Positions 27,801 to 37,032 of a stretch of 64,000 bases of DNA are shown piece after piece (the first letter of the stretch is position 1; each line of letters begins with the position of its first letter). The notes under the pieces were generated by a model that worked only from the letters and a program-made list of their open reading frames with translations, searched no databases and was not told the origin of the DNA. Position numbers and translations under genes: made by a program. This stretch comes from Yamagishiella unicocca (lineage: Eukaryota; Chlorophyta; Chlorophyceae; Chlamydomonadales; Volvocaceae), in NCBI GenBank assembly GCA_003116995.1, contig BDSL01000009.1, positions 1,652,501 to 1,716,500 on the forward strand, read 5' to 3'.

Positions 27801-29197
27801 TCCGAAACCACCAGCACCAGCAGCGCCGGCGACGCCGCCAGGTCGTAATCACCGCCGCTGCTGTCACCGCCACCGTCACCGCTGCTGCTGGTTCCATTTC
27901 CCCAGCCGCTGGTGCCGGCCAGGAACTCCTCGGTTACTGGCTCGAAACGGTCCGCCCCGGCGATCGAGTCCGGGGGTGGGAACGCCACGGCGGTGACTGC
28001 GCTCACCACACGCACCGCCCCGTCCAGGCACAGCAGCTCCGCCGACTGGCCCTCCGATAGCGTCATGCGGGCCCTATGGCCGCCCCCAGCCCAATACCCT
28101 GCGGCTTCCCCCCCGCCGCCGGCCGGCCCGCTCGCCGCGCACGGCTGGCGGCGCGTGCCCCCCCGCGCCCACGCCTGCAGCTGCTGCGCCGCCGCGCCAC
28201 CCGCGCCCTCCAGCAGCGCCCTGCCTAAGACGGCCCCCACGCGTAACAGGGAGCCCAGGCTGAGGTCCTCAGCGCCCGGCCCTCGCTGCGACCGCCCCCG
28301 CTGCCCCCGCCACGGCTCCGGAGCTGCCTGCTGTGCGCTGCGGCGTGCGACTGCCCCTGCGGCACCAACAACACACAGCTCCCCGTCCACCGCTTGGAGC
28401 TTCACCTCGGCTGGCAGGGGCTCCGGCAGAGCCCGCCAGGCGCTGCTGGCGGCAGCAGCTGCCGCGGTGGCGGCATTGGCGGCGACAGCTGAGGGGAGTG
28501 GCGGCAGGGCACTGGCGGCCACCTCAGCCAGGGGCTGCGGCAGCCCGGCGTCCGACTGCTCCACGCAGCGCTCTAGTGACACGGCGATCAGCTGACGCGG
28601 TTGGGCGCCGTCGGTGGTCGCGGAAGGGGGGGGTGCTGCCAGGAGGGCAGTGAGCAGCGCACGGTAGGGCCGCAGGTCGGGCTGGCTGGCTGAGAGGTTG
28701 CTGGCTAGGTGCAGGTCCTGCAGCTGAAGGGTGGCGTTTGGGAGGAGCTTGAGCCAGCCTGCGACAAGCCCCAGGTCCAGGAGTACAAGGCGAAGGCGGT
28801 TTGACGCCGTGGTGGGGGTTGCGACTGCGCTGTCGGTCGCCGACCCGCCGACTTGGGGCGTAACGCTGCCGCGTATCTGCAAGTGCCTTCCGATGGGTAC
28901 TGGCTTGTTCCGGAATGTCGGCTGGCTGGCCCACAGCGGTGGTGGCTGCCCAGGCTGCGAGAGCGGCCCCCGCTGGCTCCAGAGCTGCGCGTTACGGACT
29001 TGCACATCGGCTGTCAGTATGATATCAGTTACGGAGGAATTCCAAAGAGCTGCGTGCAAATCCAGCTCCGTGGTCACGACAACCTGCAAAGCTCCGTTGG
29101 CACCGCCGATTCCTGGCACAAGGAGGACAAGGACCGCCAAGAGCCTTCCTGTACCAAACAGCATCCATACTGGAGGCTGTTGACAAACCATTGTCAC
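11101..29197 (-). CDS. Giant membrane-bound class III nucleotidyl cyclase, 15 exons, 3342 residues, catalytic domain 1 split by a large insert
   Basis: Exons (high to low): 29197-27650, 26284-26084, 25637-25554, 25042-24965, 24681-24633, 24085-20400, 19801-19730, 19194-18886, 18115-17955, 17517-17304, 17005-16798, 15746-15700, 15372-15022, 14449-13326, 12997-11101. All junctions are GT-AG and phase-consistent, and the total is exactly divisible by three. Residues 1-36 are a signal peptide. Residues 37-515 are extracellular, with several Asn-X-Ser/Thr sites. Residues 517-540 (VVLAVLLPVAVLLVCALVAV) are a membrane helix. Catalytic domain 1 starts at TLLITDIANSTALWE (metal Asp569) and GDSFILAF (metal Asp613). 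It then breaks at residue 637 for about 1425 low-complexity residues (638-2062) and resumes at RGLRVRMGLHTG. Catalytic domain 2 starts near 2188 and holds RGKVMNRTSRIA (Asn2323, Arg2327), ending in SSEQIVCSKEAW. A Ser/Gly-rich tail follows. Known: such cyclases make cAMP or cGMP, and substrate choice cannot be read here. A GCG/GTAAGC donor near the stop leaves open a further 3' exon. Confidence 0.88.
13150..13354 (-). repeat. 41-bp minisatellite, 5 copies, each containing a complete 5' splice site of the cyclase gene
   Basis: Units at 13150-13190, 13191-13231, 13232-13272, 13273-13313 and 13314-13354 are nearly identical. On the gene strand each reads GGGGAGCTACAG/GTGGGTGGG, the end of exon 14 plus its donor. 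Candidate exon ends are 13326, 13285, 13244, 13203 and 13162. The first (13326) joins exon 15 at 12997 in phase 2 and gives GSYSLKGVREEM, a conserved-looking junction. Only 13203 would keep the same frame, adding 41 residues. Confidence 0.93.
14727..14970 (+). repeat. Dispersed intronic repeat, copy 3 (diverged, near full length)
   Basis: It shares ATCCCACGTCC, GCGCCCAAAACAAACCG, GGGGTCCTC, TAGCCGCCGAAGGCCGACAT with CGACCTCCGCCTTTC, and TTCTCCAGCATGCA with copy 2 at 1224-1470. It lies in the cyclase intron between exons 13 and 14, antisense to the gene. Confidence 0.7.
15543..15618. repeat. Direct tandem duplication of about 38 bp
   Basis: The block GCGGAGCTCATTGCA, then CGACGTCAAGAA and CCAGCCATGC, occurs twice in succession with one or two differences. 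It lies in the cyclase intron between exons 12 and 13. Confidence 0.85.
15985..16390 (+). repeat. Dispersed repeat, homologous to 46985-47375
   Basis: Colinear blocks are shared with 46985-47375: GCCTCTTCGTTGC, the segment around CTGCATGCTTCGCG, CTCTGGGCCCTGGCCAG with GTGAGTTC, CTTGTCTGCGGGCGTC, and GGCGCGGCGCGGCTTCGGC. Here it directly precedes intronic repeat copy 4, so the two may be parts of one longer element. It lies in the cyclase intron between exons 11 and 12. Confidence 0.6.
16492..16735 (+). repeat. Dispersed intronic repeat, copy 4 (full length)
   Basis: One of the best preserved copies: CTCCCATAGCGCC, GCGCCCAAAACCG, CGTGGGGTCCTCGCTCCCGT, TAGCTTAGCCGCCAAAGG, the hairpin AAGGTCATATTACGACCTT, TTCTCCAGCATGCATCTCAA, and a tail with CATCCACGGGTTTCCCTCG. 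It lies in the cyclase intron between exons 11 and 12. Confidence 0.8.
17010..17262. repeat. G-rich intron with an inverted partial copy (copy 5) of the intronic repeat at 17212-17262
   Basis: 17010-17160 is almost pure G/T/A with many runs of four or more G and a GGGGGGTATGAGGGG-type imperfect repeat. On the gene strand it is the C-rich pyrimidine tract ahead of exon 11. 17212-17262 is the reverse complement of the repeat tail (CGAGGGAAACCCGTGGATGT and AGAAGTTTTGAG). It lies between exons 10 and 11 of the cyclase. Confidence 0.65.
17597..17670. repeat. 17-bp tandem repeat, about 4 copies
   Basis: GGGTGCGGGGCCAGGTG and its variant GGGTGCGGGGCCGGGTG repeat head to tail. The array lies in the cyclase intron between exons 9 and 10. 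Confidence 0.85.
18135..18296 (-). repeat. Dispersed intronic repeat, copy 6 (inverted, diverged)
   Basis: The reverse complement shows GGTTCTCCGGCATGCAC, CGAAACGCATGTCCGTAAAG, CCCATGTCGTGTAACCGGGT and a second GTCGTGTAACCGGTTTCATG, the same order as copies 1 and 8. It lies in the cyclase intron between exons 8 and 9. Confidence 0.6.
20216..20375 (+). repeat. Dispersed intronic repeat, copy 7 (5'-truncated)
   Basis: It begins at GTCTCGCCGTAGCCGCTTTA, keeps the AAGGTCATATAACGACCTT hairpin, TTCTCCAGCATGCATCTCGA, AAACGTCTGTTCTAAACGG and GCATCCACGGGTCTTCTTCG. It lies in the cyclase intron between exons 6 and 7. Confidence 0.75.
25405..25518 (+). repeat. Dispersed intronic repeat, copy 8 (3' part)
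   Basis: AAACGTCTTTCCTAAACGG, GCATCCACGGGTCTTCCTCG and, about 45 bp on, CCCATGACGTGTAACCGGTT match copies 1 and 6. It lies in the cyclase intron between exons 3 and 4. Confidence 0.65.
26018..26083 (+). repeat. Dispersed intronic repeat, copy 9 (3' part), touching the 5' splice site of cyclase exon 2
   Basis: CTCAAAACGCCTGTTCTAAA, GGGCATCCACGGGTCTCCCT and CGAAACCCCTC run straight into the exon 2 border at 26084. On the gene strand the donor GTGAGGGG is followed at once by the repeat tail. Confidence 0.65.
26680..26925 (+). repeat. Dispersed intronic repeat, copy 10 (full length)
   Basis: All blocks are present: CTCCCATAGCTCACC, GCGCCCAAAACCGG, CGTGGGGTCCTCGCTTCCTG, TTTAGCTTAGCCGCCAAAGG, hairpin AAGGTCATATTACGACCTT, TTCTCCAGCATGCATCTCAA, GCATCCACGGGTCTCCCTCG. 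It is nearly the same as copy 4. It lies in the first cyclase intron. Confidence 0.8.
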
Positions 29198-30296
29198 GGT
29201 TTGAGGTCGCAGAGCGCCCGGTGACCATTGGGCGACATCGACGTCTCTTTGCTCTACATCCGCACGCCCTTAGCTAGGAAGCCCACGCATGGCTGTTGCT
29301 CATTGCTGCATTCATGCCGATTGGCGCGCCGCTGTGCGACCCTCTGCAGTAGGGGTCCGCGCCGAACCACCTGGACAAAGAAGAGGGCGTGCATCTACCT
29401 TGGCGAAGACCACATATTCGCAGTTATGGCATTAGAAAGTTCAACTGGGGAGGTTGTCGTGCTTACAGTAATAACTATGTCGCCTGTGGCCGCTGGGTGT
29501 ATGTAATACGGATTCATAAGAATGTTTTGCGTTGTATTTCTGTTATTAGGTGTCTTGATTTTGTAAAACAGGGTGTTCGAGTTATGTACGTACATGCAGC
29601 GACGAAATTGCGGCAGTTGAACCGTAAACGGGTGTGCCATACAGTGTAACTTGTTTTCAATGCCTGTGCTGTCGTTATAAGCATCTGGCGCTGAAGGCGC
29701 AGGATACACTGCGCACCTATACGTATACGGACTCGCTGTAAGGCTGATACTTCCTAGAATGGCCCCCATCGCCCATAAGAAGTTGGTAGGATCAATATAG
29801 GGCATGCACGAACTCAGACGGCCCAGAGGCAGCAAAGAAACGCTTGGGTGTCGAGCGTGGGCCGTCGAAGCATGCAAATCCAGCCAGCCAGCAAGCAAGC
29901 ACAAGAGCTTGCACTAACTTCAGCAGTTCATAACTTATGACATAGCTGTGTTTCAAACTGTCTCAGGAAATCCGTCAGCGTTCCGCAAAGGCCTGGAAGC
30001 TGCCGTCAGCGATGCCCTTATACCACCTTTGTCCCCAGACATTAGCTAACATACCTTCCAGACGTAGAACCTTCATGTAAGACATGCGTCCTTCGGTTTT
30101 GAAGGTGTCCTCGGTATCATTGCTCATCATGCCTTCGTCATTCAGGAGCCTGTACGACCTCCGCGAATTTCGGAATTTGCGAGTCGTTGCGTTTTGTGCG
30201 AGTCGTTGCTGAAGGAATGCCTAAAGGTGCGCAAGCAGAAATCAGTATAAATGTGTAGATCATCTAGGAAACTGTTTTGTCCTTACCTGTGACAAA
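29198..30296. promoter_or_regulatory. Divergent spacer between the cyclase (-) and the HIT-domain gene (+)
   Basis: 1.1 kb separate the two start codons, and the spacer is visibly A/T-richer than the genes. TATAAAT at 30246-30252 lies 45 bp before the HIT start and could be a core element with a short leader, but the distance to the ATG is tight. No gene is visible: frames are short and unlike neighbouring exons. Confidence 0.5.
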
Positions 30297-33200
30297 ATGG
30301 CGACCAAGCTGAGCCAAGTTTGTTTAACCACACGGCCTCTGAAACCCCGCATCAGTCCAGCCATGAGTCCGTTCAGTGTACATTGTGCACAGTCTCAGGC
30401 AATAGTGATCACTGCACAGCAGTCTATTTTTGATGTGGCGATGAACGCGGGCAGCTTGCCTGGCCCCGACGCCGCAGCGCTGCGGCGGCTGTATGCGTTT
30501 ACATCAGGGACAGCAAGGTGCAGGGTGGGCCACGAGCTCAGCCAAAAGTACAACATGGAACAAGACAACACGCAGCTCGTGGTATCAGTTACCAATAAAG
30601 CCACGTTGGAGCAAGCCTGGTACGCGGTATATGGCAGACAGGGGGTCCGTGATGTGGTGCAAGGGGGTGACGGAAAAGGGTGGTGTGGGTGTCAAACGGA
30701 ACGGCTGCAGGCACTGAGGGCAAAGCGAGGGTGCTCGTATAAGTAAGCTGGCGCTGCGTGACCTTTCCTCTCTCCCTGAAATGCGGGCGCTTTCGGTGCG
30801 TGCTCCAACCCGCTTATCACGTTTGCGCCACGGCTGCGCCAGCAAAGCGGGCTACTCGCTCCGGGGCCTGAATCAAGGCGACAGTCTGACCAGCGAATCA
30901 AGGAATGCGCCCGGGGCCCCGGGACGAAGGTACACGCGGACAGCTGTAGGAGGCTGCGCTATAAATGCACAATAGCCAGTCGACTGCGTCCTGTCCAGCG
31001 TTGCAGAACTTATGCAAGCTGCGTTGCAATGGTCCATGAAGGACGGGGTCACACTCCCTTACTCGAGGGCGAGGCGGGTGAACCTACCGCAGCAGCCTCC
31101 TCACCCGTGACAATAGCCAAGGCCATTACACGCACAAAGTCTTGAGTGCGAAGCCCACGCAAGGATTTCGGTCGACTACCCTGCCGTTTTTGCGGAAGCG
31201 GCAAACCCTAGGCGATGCAAAAAGTCAGCAGCGCCTACTTCGAAATGGAATCACCTTATTCAGGAGATGCCTACCTCGACCTTGGCAACACACCTCGCGA
31301 GGGGCACGAGTCGCTGTCGCCCACCTGGTGTCGGCTCCTCTCGTGTACACAGGCGCGCTGACCCCAGCCATGCCCGCTTTGCATATCCCGACTGTGACTT
31401 GGGGCTCGTCATTTCGTACTCACGGTCCGCGCCTGTTTGCGTGGGTGCCCTCCTCCGCTCCGTCCCCTGCGCTCGTGTGTCGTACGTGTCCCCCTCCCAA
31501 GGTTCAACGAGGCCCGCACCCGCAAGCCGCAGACTTTCAAGGCGGATGCCGCCGGCGTAGTCGACCCTACGGATGGTGGCCGGAAGTGCGACTTTTGCAA
31601 CTGGCAGGCGCTGACTGCGGAGGTGCGTTGAAGGCGAAAGGCGGGGGTGTGGACTTTGGGCGGTTAAGAAAACTGCAGCGAGTTGCAGGGCTTGCAGAGG
31701 CTCGTTTGTTGTACCAGAGGCACACCAACGGGCTGCTTTATGTGCAACTCCTTAACGCAGCTGCGTCGAGTTTGCAGCCTCCAATGTGCCGTACGCCCTC
31801 AAAAACACTGTCATCCATGTTGCCGCTACGGATGTATTCTCCGTCACCCAGCCATGCAATGACTGCGTTTTCACCGGCCACGCCCTCCGCCGCTAAGACA
31901 AGACAACCAACCCTAGCCCCTGCTGTGGCCTGAAATGACAGGACGTGTGGGGCCGCATTGAGCGCCCGCACGCGGTGACGGGCTCCAACCTGTTCAAGTA
32001 CGGCGAGCCCGCGCACGGTTTGGTCCTATTTAAGCACCACGACCCGCTGGCCTTCTCCCTGGAGCAGCTGTCGGACTTCCTGGCGGTTTCGGGCGACTGG
32101 TTCGCAGCCGCGCACGCCGAGCATCCGGACGCCCGCCACCCGTTCTTCATCTGGAACTGCGGTCCGCGGGCGGGTGCCAGCCAGTTCCACGGACACGGCC
32201 AGCTGATGCTCACCACCTCAGCGGTGCCGGCGCAGGTACGCTGCGGAGGGCGGCCGGGCGGGGTCCGGGGTGTTATGTGCCGCGAGTAGGATCCGTGAGG
32301 TCGCGCGTGGAACGCAGGCAGGGGTAGCTGATGAACGCCGCCACGCGATTTACGACAAGCCAAAGCGAGGCACAGCTAAGGATCAGGATCATGATAAGGA
32401 TGTGGACCAGGATAAGGATCGGGGTCAGGGTCAGGATTACTGCCACGACCAGATCAACGACCAGGACAGCAATGGGCAGGTCCATGGGCCGAGGAGCCTT
32501 CCCAGCGGTGTTCGCGGATCTGACGCGCTTCGGGTCGGCCTCCCTACGCCTCTCCCCCTACGGAACACAGGCGCGGCTGTCGCAGCAGGCGGAGCTACAC
32601 GCGAGGCTGCACCCCGGCGCCAGCTACTATCACGACCTGGTCCAGGCGCACGCGGCTGTGGGGCTGGCTCGGGTGGTGGGCCAAGGGGATGACATGTGAG
32701 CGCTGTCCAGACTTTACCTTCTGTATTTGTGTTAACTCATGATAATCCTGACGCCGAAGCGATTTTGCCGTTCGGCGACGTTGGCCTGCCGTGTCACCAC
32801 CACAGCCGCGTCTGCTGCTGATACTGCTGCCGTTGGTGCTGCCCCCCTGCTTCCGCTGTTCCTGCTCCAGCTGCTGGCTGGTTGCGCACCTGGCGCCTCA
32901 GAAGGACATGGAGGTGGTGCTCCTGGGCAGCAGCCTGGACAGCCCCGCGTTTGTTGCCGCGCTGCACGCCTCGCTGCGCGCACTGGTAGACGGGCTCGGC
33001 GTGCAGACCTTCAACTGCGGCATACTCAACGTGCCGCTGGGCTTCCCGGCAGCAGCTGACGGTCCCTCTGCAGCGGCCGGGGCAGCGTTGGGGAGGCAGG
33101 CGGTGGAGGTCTTTCCCGAGCCGAGGCTGTCTGCAGGTGCCACTGCTGCGGCTGCTGCAGCGGAGTCCCACGTGGCTGCAGGGGTTGTGACGACGCAGGC

Positions 33201-33411
33201 GACTGGCTCATCGGGGTTGGAGCTGGGGTTACCGGCGTGCAGCGAGCAGTGGCGACCAATGATGGCAAGGGTGGTGAGCAGAGGCAGGGTTACGTCTCCT
33301 GCGAGCGACTTTGGCTGCCTCGAAGTAATAGGGCACGCGTCAATTGGGCACACGGACCCATTCGTGCTGATCCGTATGATTGACGCGCAGCTGACAGCGG
33401 CGCACGGCTGA
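30297..33411 (+). CDS. HIT/GalT-superfamily protein, likely nucleotidyl transferase or hydrolase
   Basis: Seen: exons 30297-30619, 31502-31622, 31942-32235, 32571-32695 and 32871-33411 join at GT-AG sites with matching phases (2, 0, 0, 2) into 467 residues. Residues 108-115 read FNEARTRK. KCDFCNW (two Cys) follows at about 135-141. FQ/Leu-rich stretches lead to FFIWNCGPRAGASQFHGHGQ at about 220-240. HGHGQ fits the HxHxQ signature of the histidine-triad/GalT fold, where the middle His is the nucleophile that carries the nucleotidyl group. The C-terminal exon has MEVVLLGSSL, FNCGILNVPLGF and EVIGHASIGHTDPF. Known: the superfamily includes galactose-1-phosphate uridylyltransferase and Ap4A phosphorylase, and the substrate here cannot be read. 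The N-terminal 40 residues are basic and Ser/Thr/Pro-containing and might be a plastid or mitochondrial transit peptide (inference). Exon 1 is least certain, assigned by phase and by the continuity of the joined frame. Confidence 0.78.
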
Positions 33412-33831
33412 ACAACAGGCCGGGCTGCGCCAGATTCGGGATGAGGAAGCGGGGGGGAACACGACGCGACTGGGTGCCTCGGGCCCTCATGTGTGTAGGG
33501 TTGCATGTGCGAGCGTAACATTGGCGCGGTTTCCGAAACGACTCGTAGGCGCAGCGCCGGGTATTGTGTCGTTCTAGCGAATGTCGAGTCGTCAGTGGCG
33601 CCAAAGGAGCCCCACGTATGGTGACGGCGTTTTGGCTGGGAGCACACGTACAAACTGAAGGGTCGGTGTGGTTTTAGTGGGGGAGGACGGCGGGGGCTAT
33701 GTATGAGAGTACGCATGGCACTTGGGGCATATTGATCACGCGATGACACGCGATCTGAGCTCGGTGTCGGGTGCCTAGGGTGTACGGACGGTAAGGGAGT
33801 GTCGTCGTTGAAGCGTTACCAATGAGTTCGT

Positions 33832-33836
33832 TGTAA
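33832..33836 (+). terminator. Possible polyadenylation signal TGTAA
   Basis: TGTAA is the usual chlorophyte poly(A) signal. This copy is 420 bp after the HIT-gene stop and is the first good one downstream. A 5-base motif alone is weak evidence. Confidence 0.35.
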
Positions 33837-34000
33837 CTGCGGATAATCGTTTCAGCAAGGTGGGTACGTGATCGTAATAACGTATGCTGGCTGTTGCACG
33901 CCCTGGTTAAGGCGGCGGGCAGCGCAGCACTCCAGCGGTTGTGGCCGATTGGCATTTGCCATGTGCAGCAGGTACATGCTGTTGAAGGAAACAATGAAAC

Positions 34001-34372
34001 TGTTGTACTACGCCTTAACGAAAAGGACTTGCAAGTGGATGTCCATTCTTGACACATCCTCGTAGTGCCCAGGATACAACAACTATCCCCCCTCTGCATG
34101 GTTGCGGCCTCGCACCATATCCTCAGCCGACACTCAGTCCGGCTGGCGCAGAGTAAGGGACTCGAACCCTCGATCTCATCTCGTTTCCACAACCTCACTA
34201 GTGCCGGAAGGTGCCTCAAATTGGCAGAGCGGCTCAAGAACTAGCTCGGAAACTTGCAGAAGACGGGATTCGAACCAGTCTCGATACCAAATGTTGTACT
34301 ACGCCTTAACGAAAAGGACTTGCAAGTGGATGTCCATTCTTGACACATCCTCGTAGTGCCCAGGATACAACA
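34001..34372 (-). mobile_element. Miniature LTR retrotransposon (TRIM) A, complete, 372 bp
   Basis: Seen: two identical 81-bp terminal repeats (34001-34081 and 34292-34372) begin TGTTGTA and end TACAACA. The element is flanked by the direct duplication GAAAC (33996-34000 and 34373-34377), the expected 5-bp target site duplication. Read on the minus strand, the first LTR is followed two bases later by TGGTATCGAGAC, placed like a tRNA primer-binding site. The second LTR is preceded by AGAGGGGGGATAGT, like a polypurine tract. The 210-bp interior has no coding capacity. Identical LTRs imply recent insertion (inference). It must be mobilised by an autonomous partner not seen here. It lies between the 3' ends of the convergent HIT and borealin genes. 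Confidence 0.9.
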
Positions 34373-35139
34373 GAAACCAGGCACGCTACGAGTGTTGCTG
34401 CCATGCAGCAAGGCTACTTGTGCGCGCCGCAGTTGCTCATCCGAGGGGCGGTCACACCTGCAAGAGATGGGGTTGCATGCGACATGAGACTGGTGTTTTG
34501 TGCACGAGTCCTTCATGGGCTCTTGAAGAATGTTGTAGTGATACGAGAAGGACCTGCAGGTGGCGATGTCTGGTCAGTGGATTACCAGGGGACATAAAAC
34601 CGTCCGTATGATGTACCTCCGTGCAAACCATTTGGATCCTTGTACTTTTGTACAGGGTGTCTTAAGAAGAGAAACATGTATGCACTGAAGTCGGGGTTCT
34701 GTATAATACACATGCGAGGTGTCACAGGCGCCCGAAGCGCATCGGGCGAAGCCTGCCAAAGAAATGTAGGAAAACCGAAAATCTGGCGGTTGTGCCCGAC
34801 CTCACGCCCTTTTGGCACAGTATGAGGCTAGTCGCATGAACACAAGCATCATCACGCCTATGCAGCGATCCCGCATACCGCCAACCCACGGGTCCAACAC
34901 ATAACCACCAAAATGACATTGGAATGCTCTTTGACGCTGCTTTCCCAATCGCCTTCAGGCTTGAGAGCGGTGCTGCTGCCGGATCCGCTGCCAGTGGCCC
35001 CGCCTCCGCCACCATCATGACGCCCTACACGCGCAATGCGCTGCTTCAACAACGCACTCAAAATCATTTGCACAGCCTTTCATACCCTCATCTGCACGTC
35101 GCACTGTGCCTTCGTCATGGCCTACCCCTCTACCGGCCA

Positions 35140-37032
35140 CTATCGCCGGCGTGCGGGGCGTGCAGCGCTTGCTGTTGTGGCGGGCGCGTCGCTCTTTTCC
35201 ATGGCGACCACGGACTTGACGAGCGCGTCCAGGTCCTGCAGGTCCGACTCCACCAGCTGCCGCACTTCATCGCGGTACTTTTGCGGGACGCCAGCCATGC
35301 CAATAAGGTCGTCCACGGTGAACTGCTTCCCGTCTGCAGAGCATGGACAGCGGTTCCTGGCTTAACACATGCCTATACATGTCGTCCAACGGTGCTTTCA
35401 GCGCAATGCTTAGGTAGATAAGTCCCCGTGGCTCTGGAATTTAAGCCGGTGCGCAGCCGTCGCCGTAAGCGGCAGGAGCACGGCATAGTAGTGTATTTAA
35501 GGGCGGCACGGAGGCTTGAACTGCCCCGGCGTGTACACGATACCAGCTACTGGGGGCCTTTTGTTAACGCAAGAACGGCATACCGCGCTGTTCCTATGTA
35601 TTTGCTCAAATTGACAGTAGGGTGATGCCATGTTCGCTGGTTCCCGGGGACGAACAGGACTCGACCCACCTTCCGTTGTGACGGTAATGGCACGCGTAGG
35701 CTGCTTCGTTCGGGCTCTGGCTGCGGTCGGCCGCCGGAACGTGCGGCCCGTGAAGGCCATCGTCTGCGGGACGACGACACAGCTGGGCCCCGCAGCCGGC
35801 GTGGCGTCTGTGAGACCCGGAGCCGTGCCGCCCTTGGCCAAGCTCACAGGAGCCGCCAGCTGATGTAGGTAGATTGGCGAGCCTGCAGGCCGTTGCAAAC
35901 GAAACATGGCGTTTCCGGTCAATGCGTCGGGATACCTATGTGCCTGCGGCTGATAGGTAGTGGTAGGCACCATGATGCAATGTTGGTTTACGGCTGACGC
36001 AGAGCCTGCTGGAATCTAGTGGCATCCGACAAGGACGGTCATGAAAGACGCCGACGCGTTGCCAGGAACCCCGCACAAGTCGCAAGCTCGGGGCATACTT
36101 CTTAAGCGCTCAGAATTTAACCATACCGTTGGCCGAGTAAACGACCTCGTTCTGCATAGGCTGCCGTGCTGGTGGGTTGGCCGCAGTCAGGGGTGCCCGG
36201 GGCGGCGGCGGTGGCATCAATGCAGCCGCCTGGGCTGACTTGCTGGGGCTGCCTGCAGCGCCACGGCCCTCAGCTGCGTTGTCACGTGGTTGCTGTTCTT
36301 GTTGTGCTCCGCCGCACGTGTGTGGGCCAGCGGGGGCACCTGCGTCAATTGCCGGTGGTGCAAGTGGTGCCGCCACCGCCGCCAGGGTAAATGCCACCAA
36401 GGCAGCGGCAGCGGTACCGTGGTTGTTTTCGTTGCCCTGCTGCAAACGTTGGAGTCGGAGGAGAACATTGTCCAGGCTGGTGGCGGCCGCCTCCTCAGGA
36501 CTGAGCCTGAAGAAATCTGCTGCCGAAACCTGTCGGACCTGCACATACACGCACGAGAGCGCCGATCGGATTATCGAACAGCGGCATCTCTTTTTCGAGG
36601 CAATATGGACTTTGCTTGCCTGCTTGGGAAGCTTACTGACGACGGCGTCAGCATCCGTTCGCAGCAGTTGCACCCGCTGACGCGTCGACTGAATCAGGTT
36701 GTCCACCTTTGCCCCCGCTGTTGTAACAGGTAGCAAAGGTTGCGTCAAGATAGGCGCAGAACAGGATGGACATCCTTGCAAGATGTCAAAGGTATTCGCC
36801 TCCTTGCAATCAAAACGTGCAGTAAAGGAAAGTGCGACTCCGTTCCAATCCGCATACCTTGCTCCTTGCATTCCGCTATGATAGCCCGTAGTTGGTCGTC
36901 CTCGTTTTCACTGGCGCCAGCCTGAGGAGCCTGCCCATCTCTGTCTCCTTTCTGCCGGCTGACCCGCACTTCCGTCTCCTCCTCGTTGATGGCTGCCAAG
37001 GCCTGCTGCACTTTACGCTTCCTAGGTGGCAT
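35140..37032 (-). CDS. Borealin homologue, chromosomal passenger complex subunit
   Basis: Seen: exons 37032-36858, 36717-36620, 36538-36127, 35882-35670 and 35333-35140 join in phase (1, 0, 1, 1) into 363 residues. The N-terminus MPPRKRKVQQAL is basic. Residues 60-91 form a helix ending in VVSKLPKQ, continued by VRQVSAADFFRL. An Ala/Pro-rich linker follows. Then come VVYSANGSPI, an ITVTTEDGKQFTVDDL segment and a C-terminal coiled-coil-like helix (QKYRDEVRQLVESDLQDLDA). Known: animal and plant borealins have a basic N-terminus, a helix ending in a LPKxxR...DYF-type motif that bundles with INCENP and survivin, a disordered linker with a NGSPL motif, and a short C-terminal dimerisation domain. 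All four landmarks appear in order. Role: targets Aurora kinase to centromeres and the cleavage site. Intron 2 (36619-36539) begins with GC (CAG/GCAAGC), a GC-AG intron, and stays open if retained. Met37032 was chosen over an in-frame upstream Met at 37131 by similarity. Confidence 0.8.

Noticed and set aside
34082..34291. tRNA genes suggested by GGTTCGAATCCC and GGGTTCGAGTCCC on the minus strand
   Set aside because: The 5' halves and cloverleaf pairing are missing, and the motifs lie inside a complete LTR element where the primer site is expected.
36110..36871. Borealin read as one unspliced 253-codon frame
   Set aside because: It would skip the upstream MPPRKRK exon and the downstream SPI and DGKQFTVDDL exons, and it ends right after a good donor. 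The spliced model restores the family motifs.
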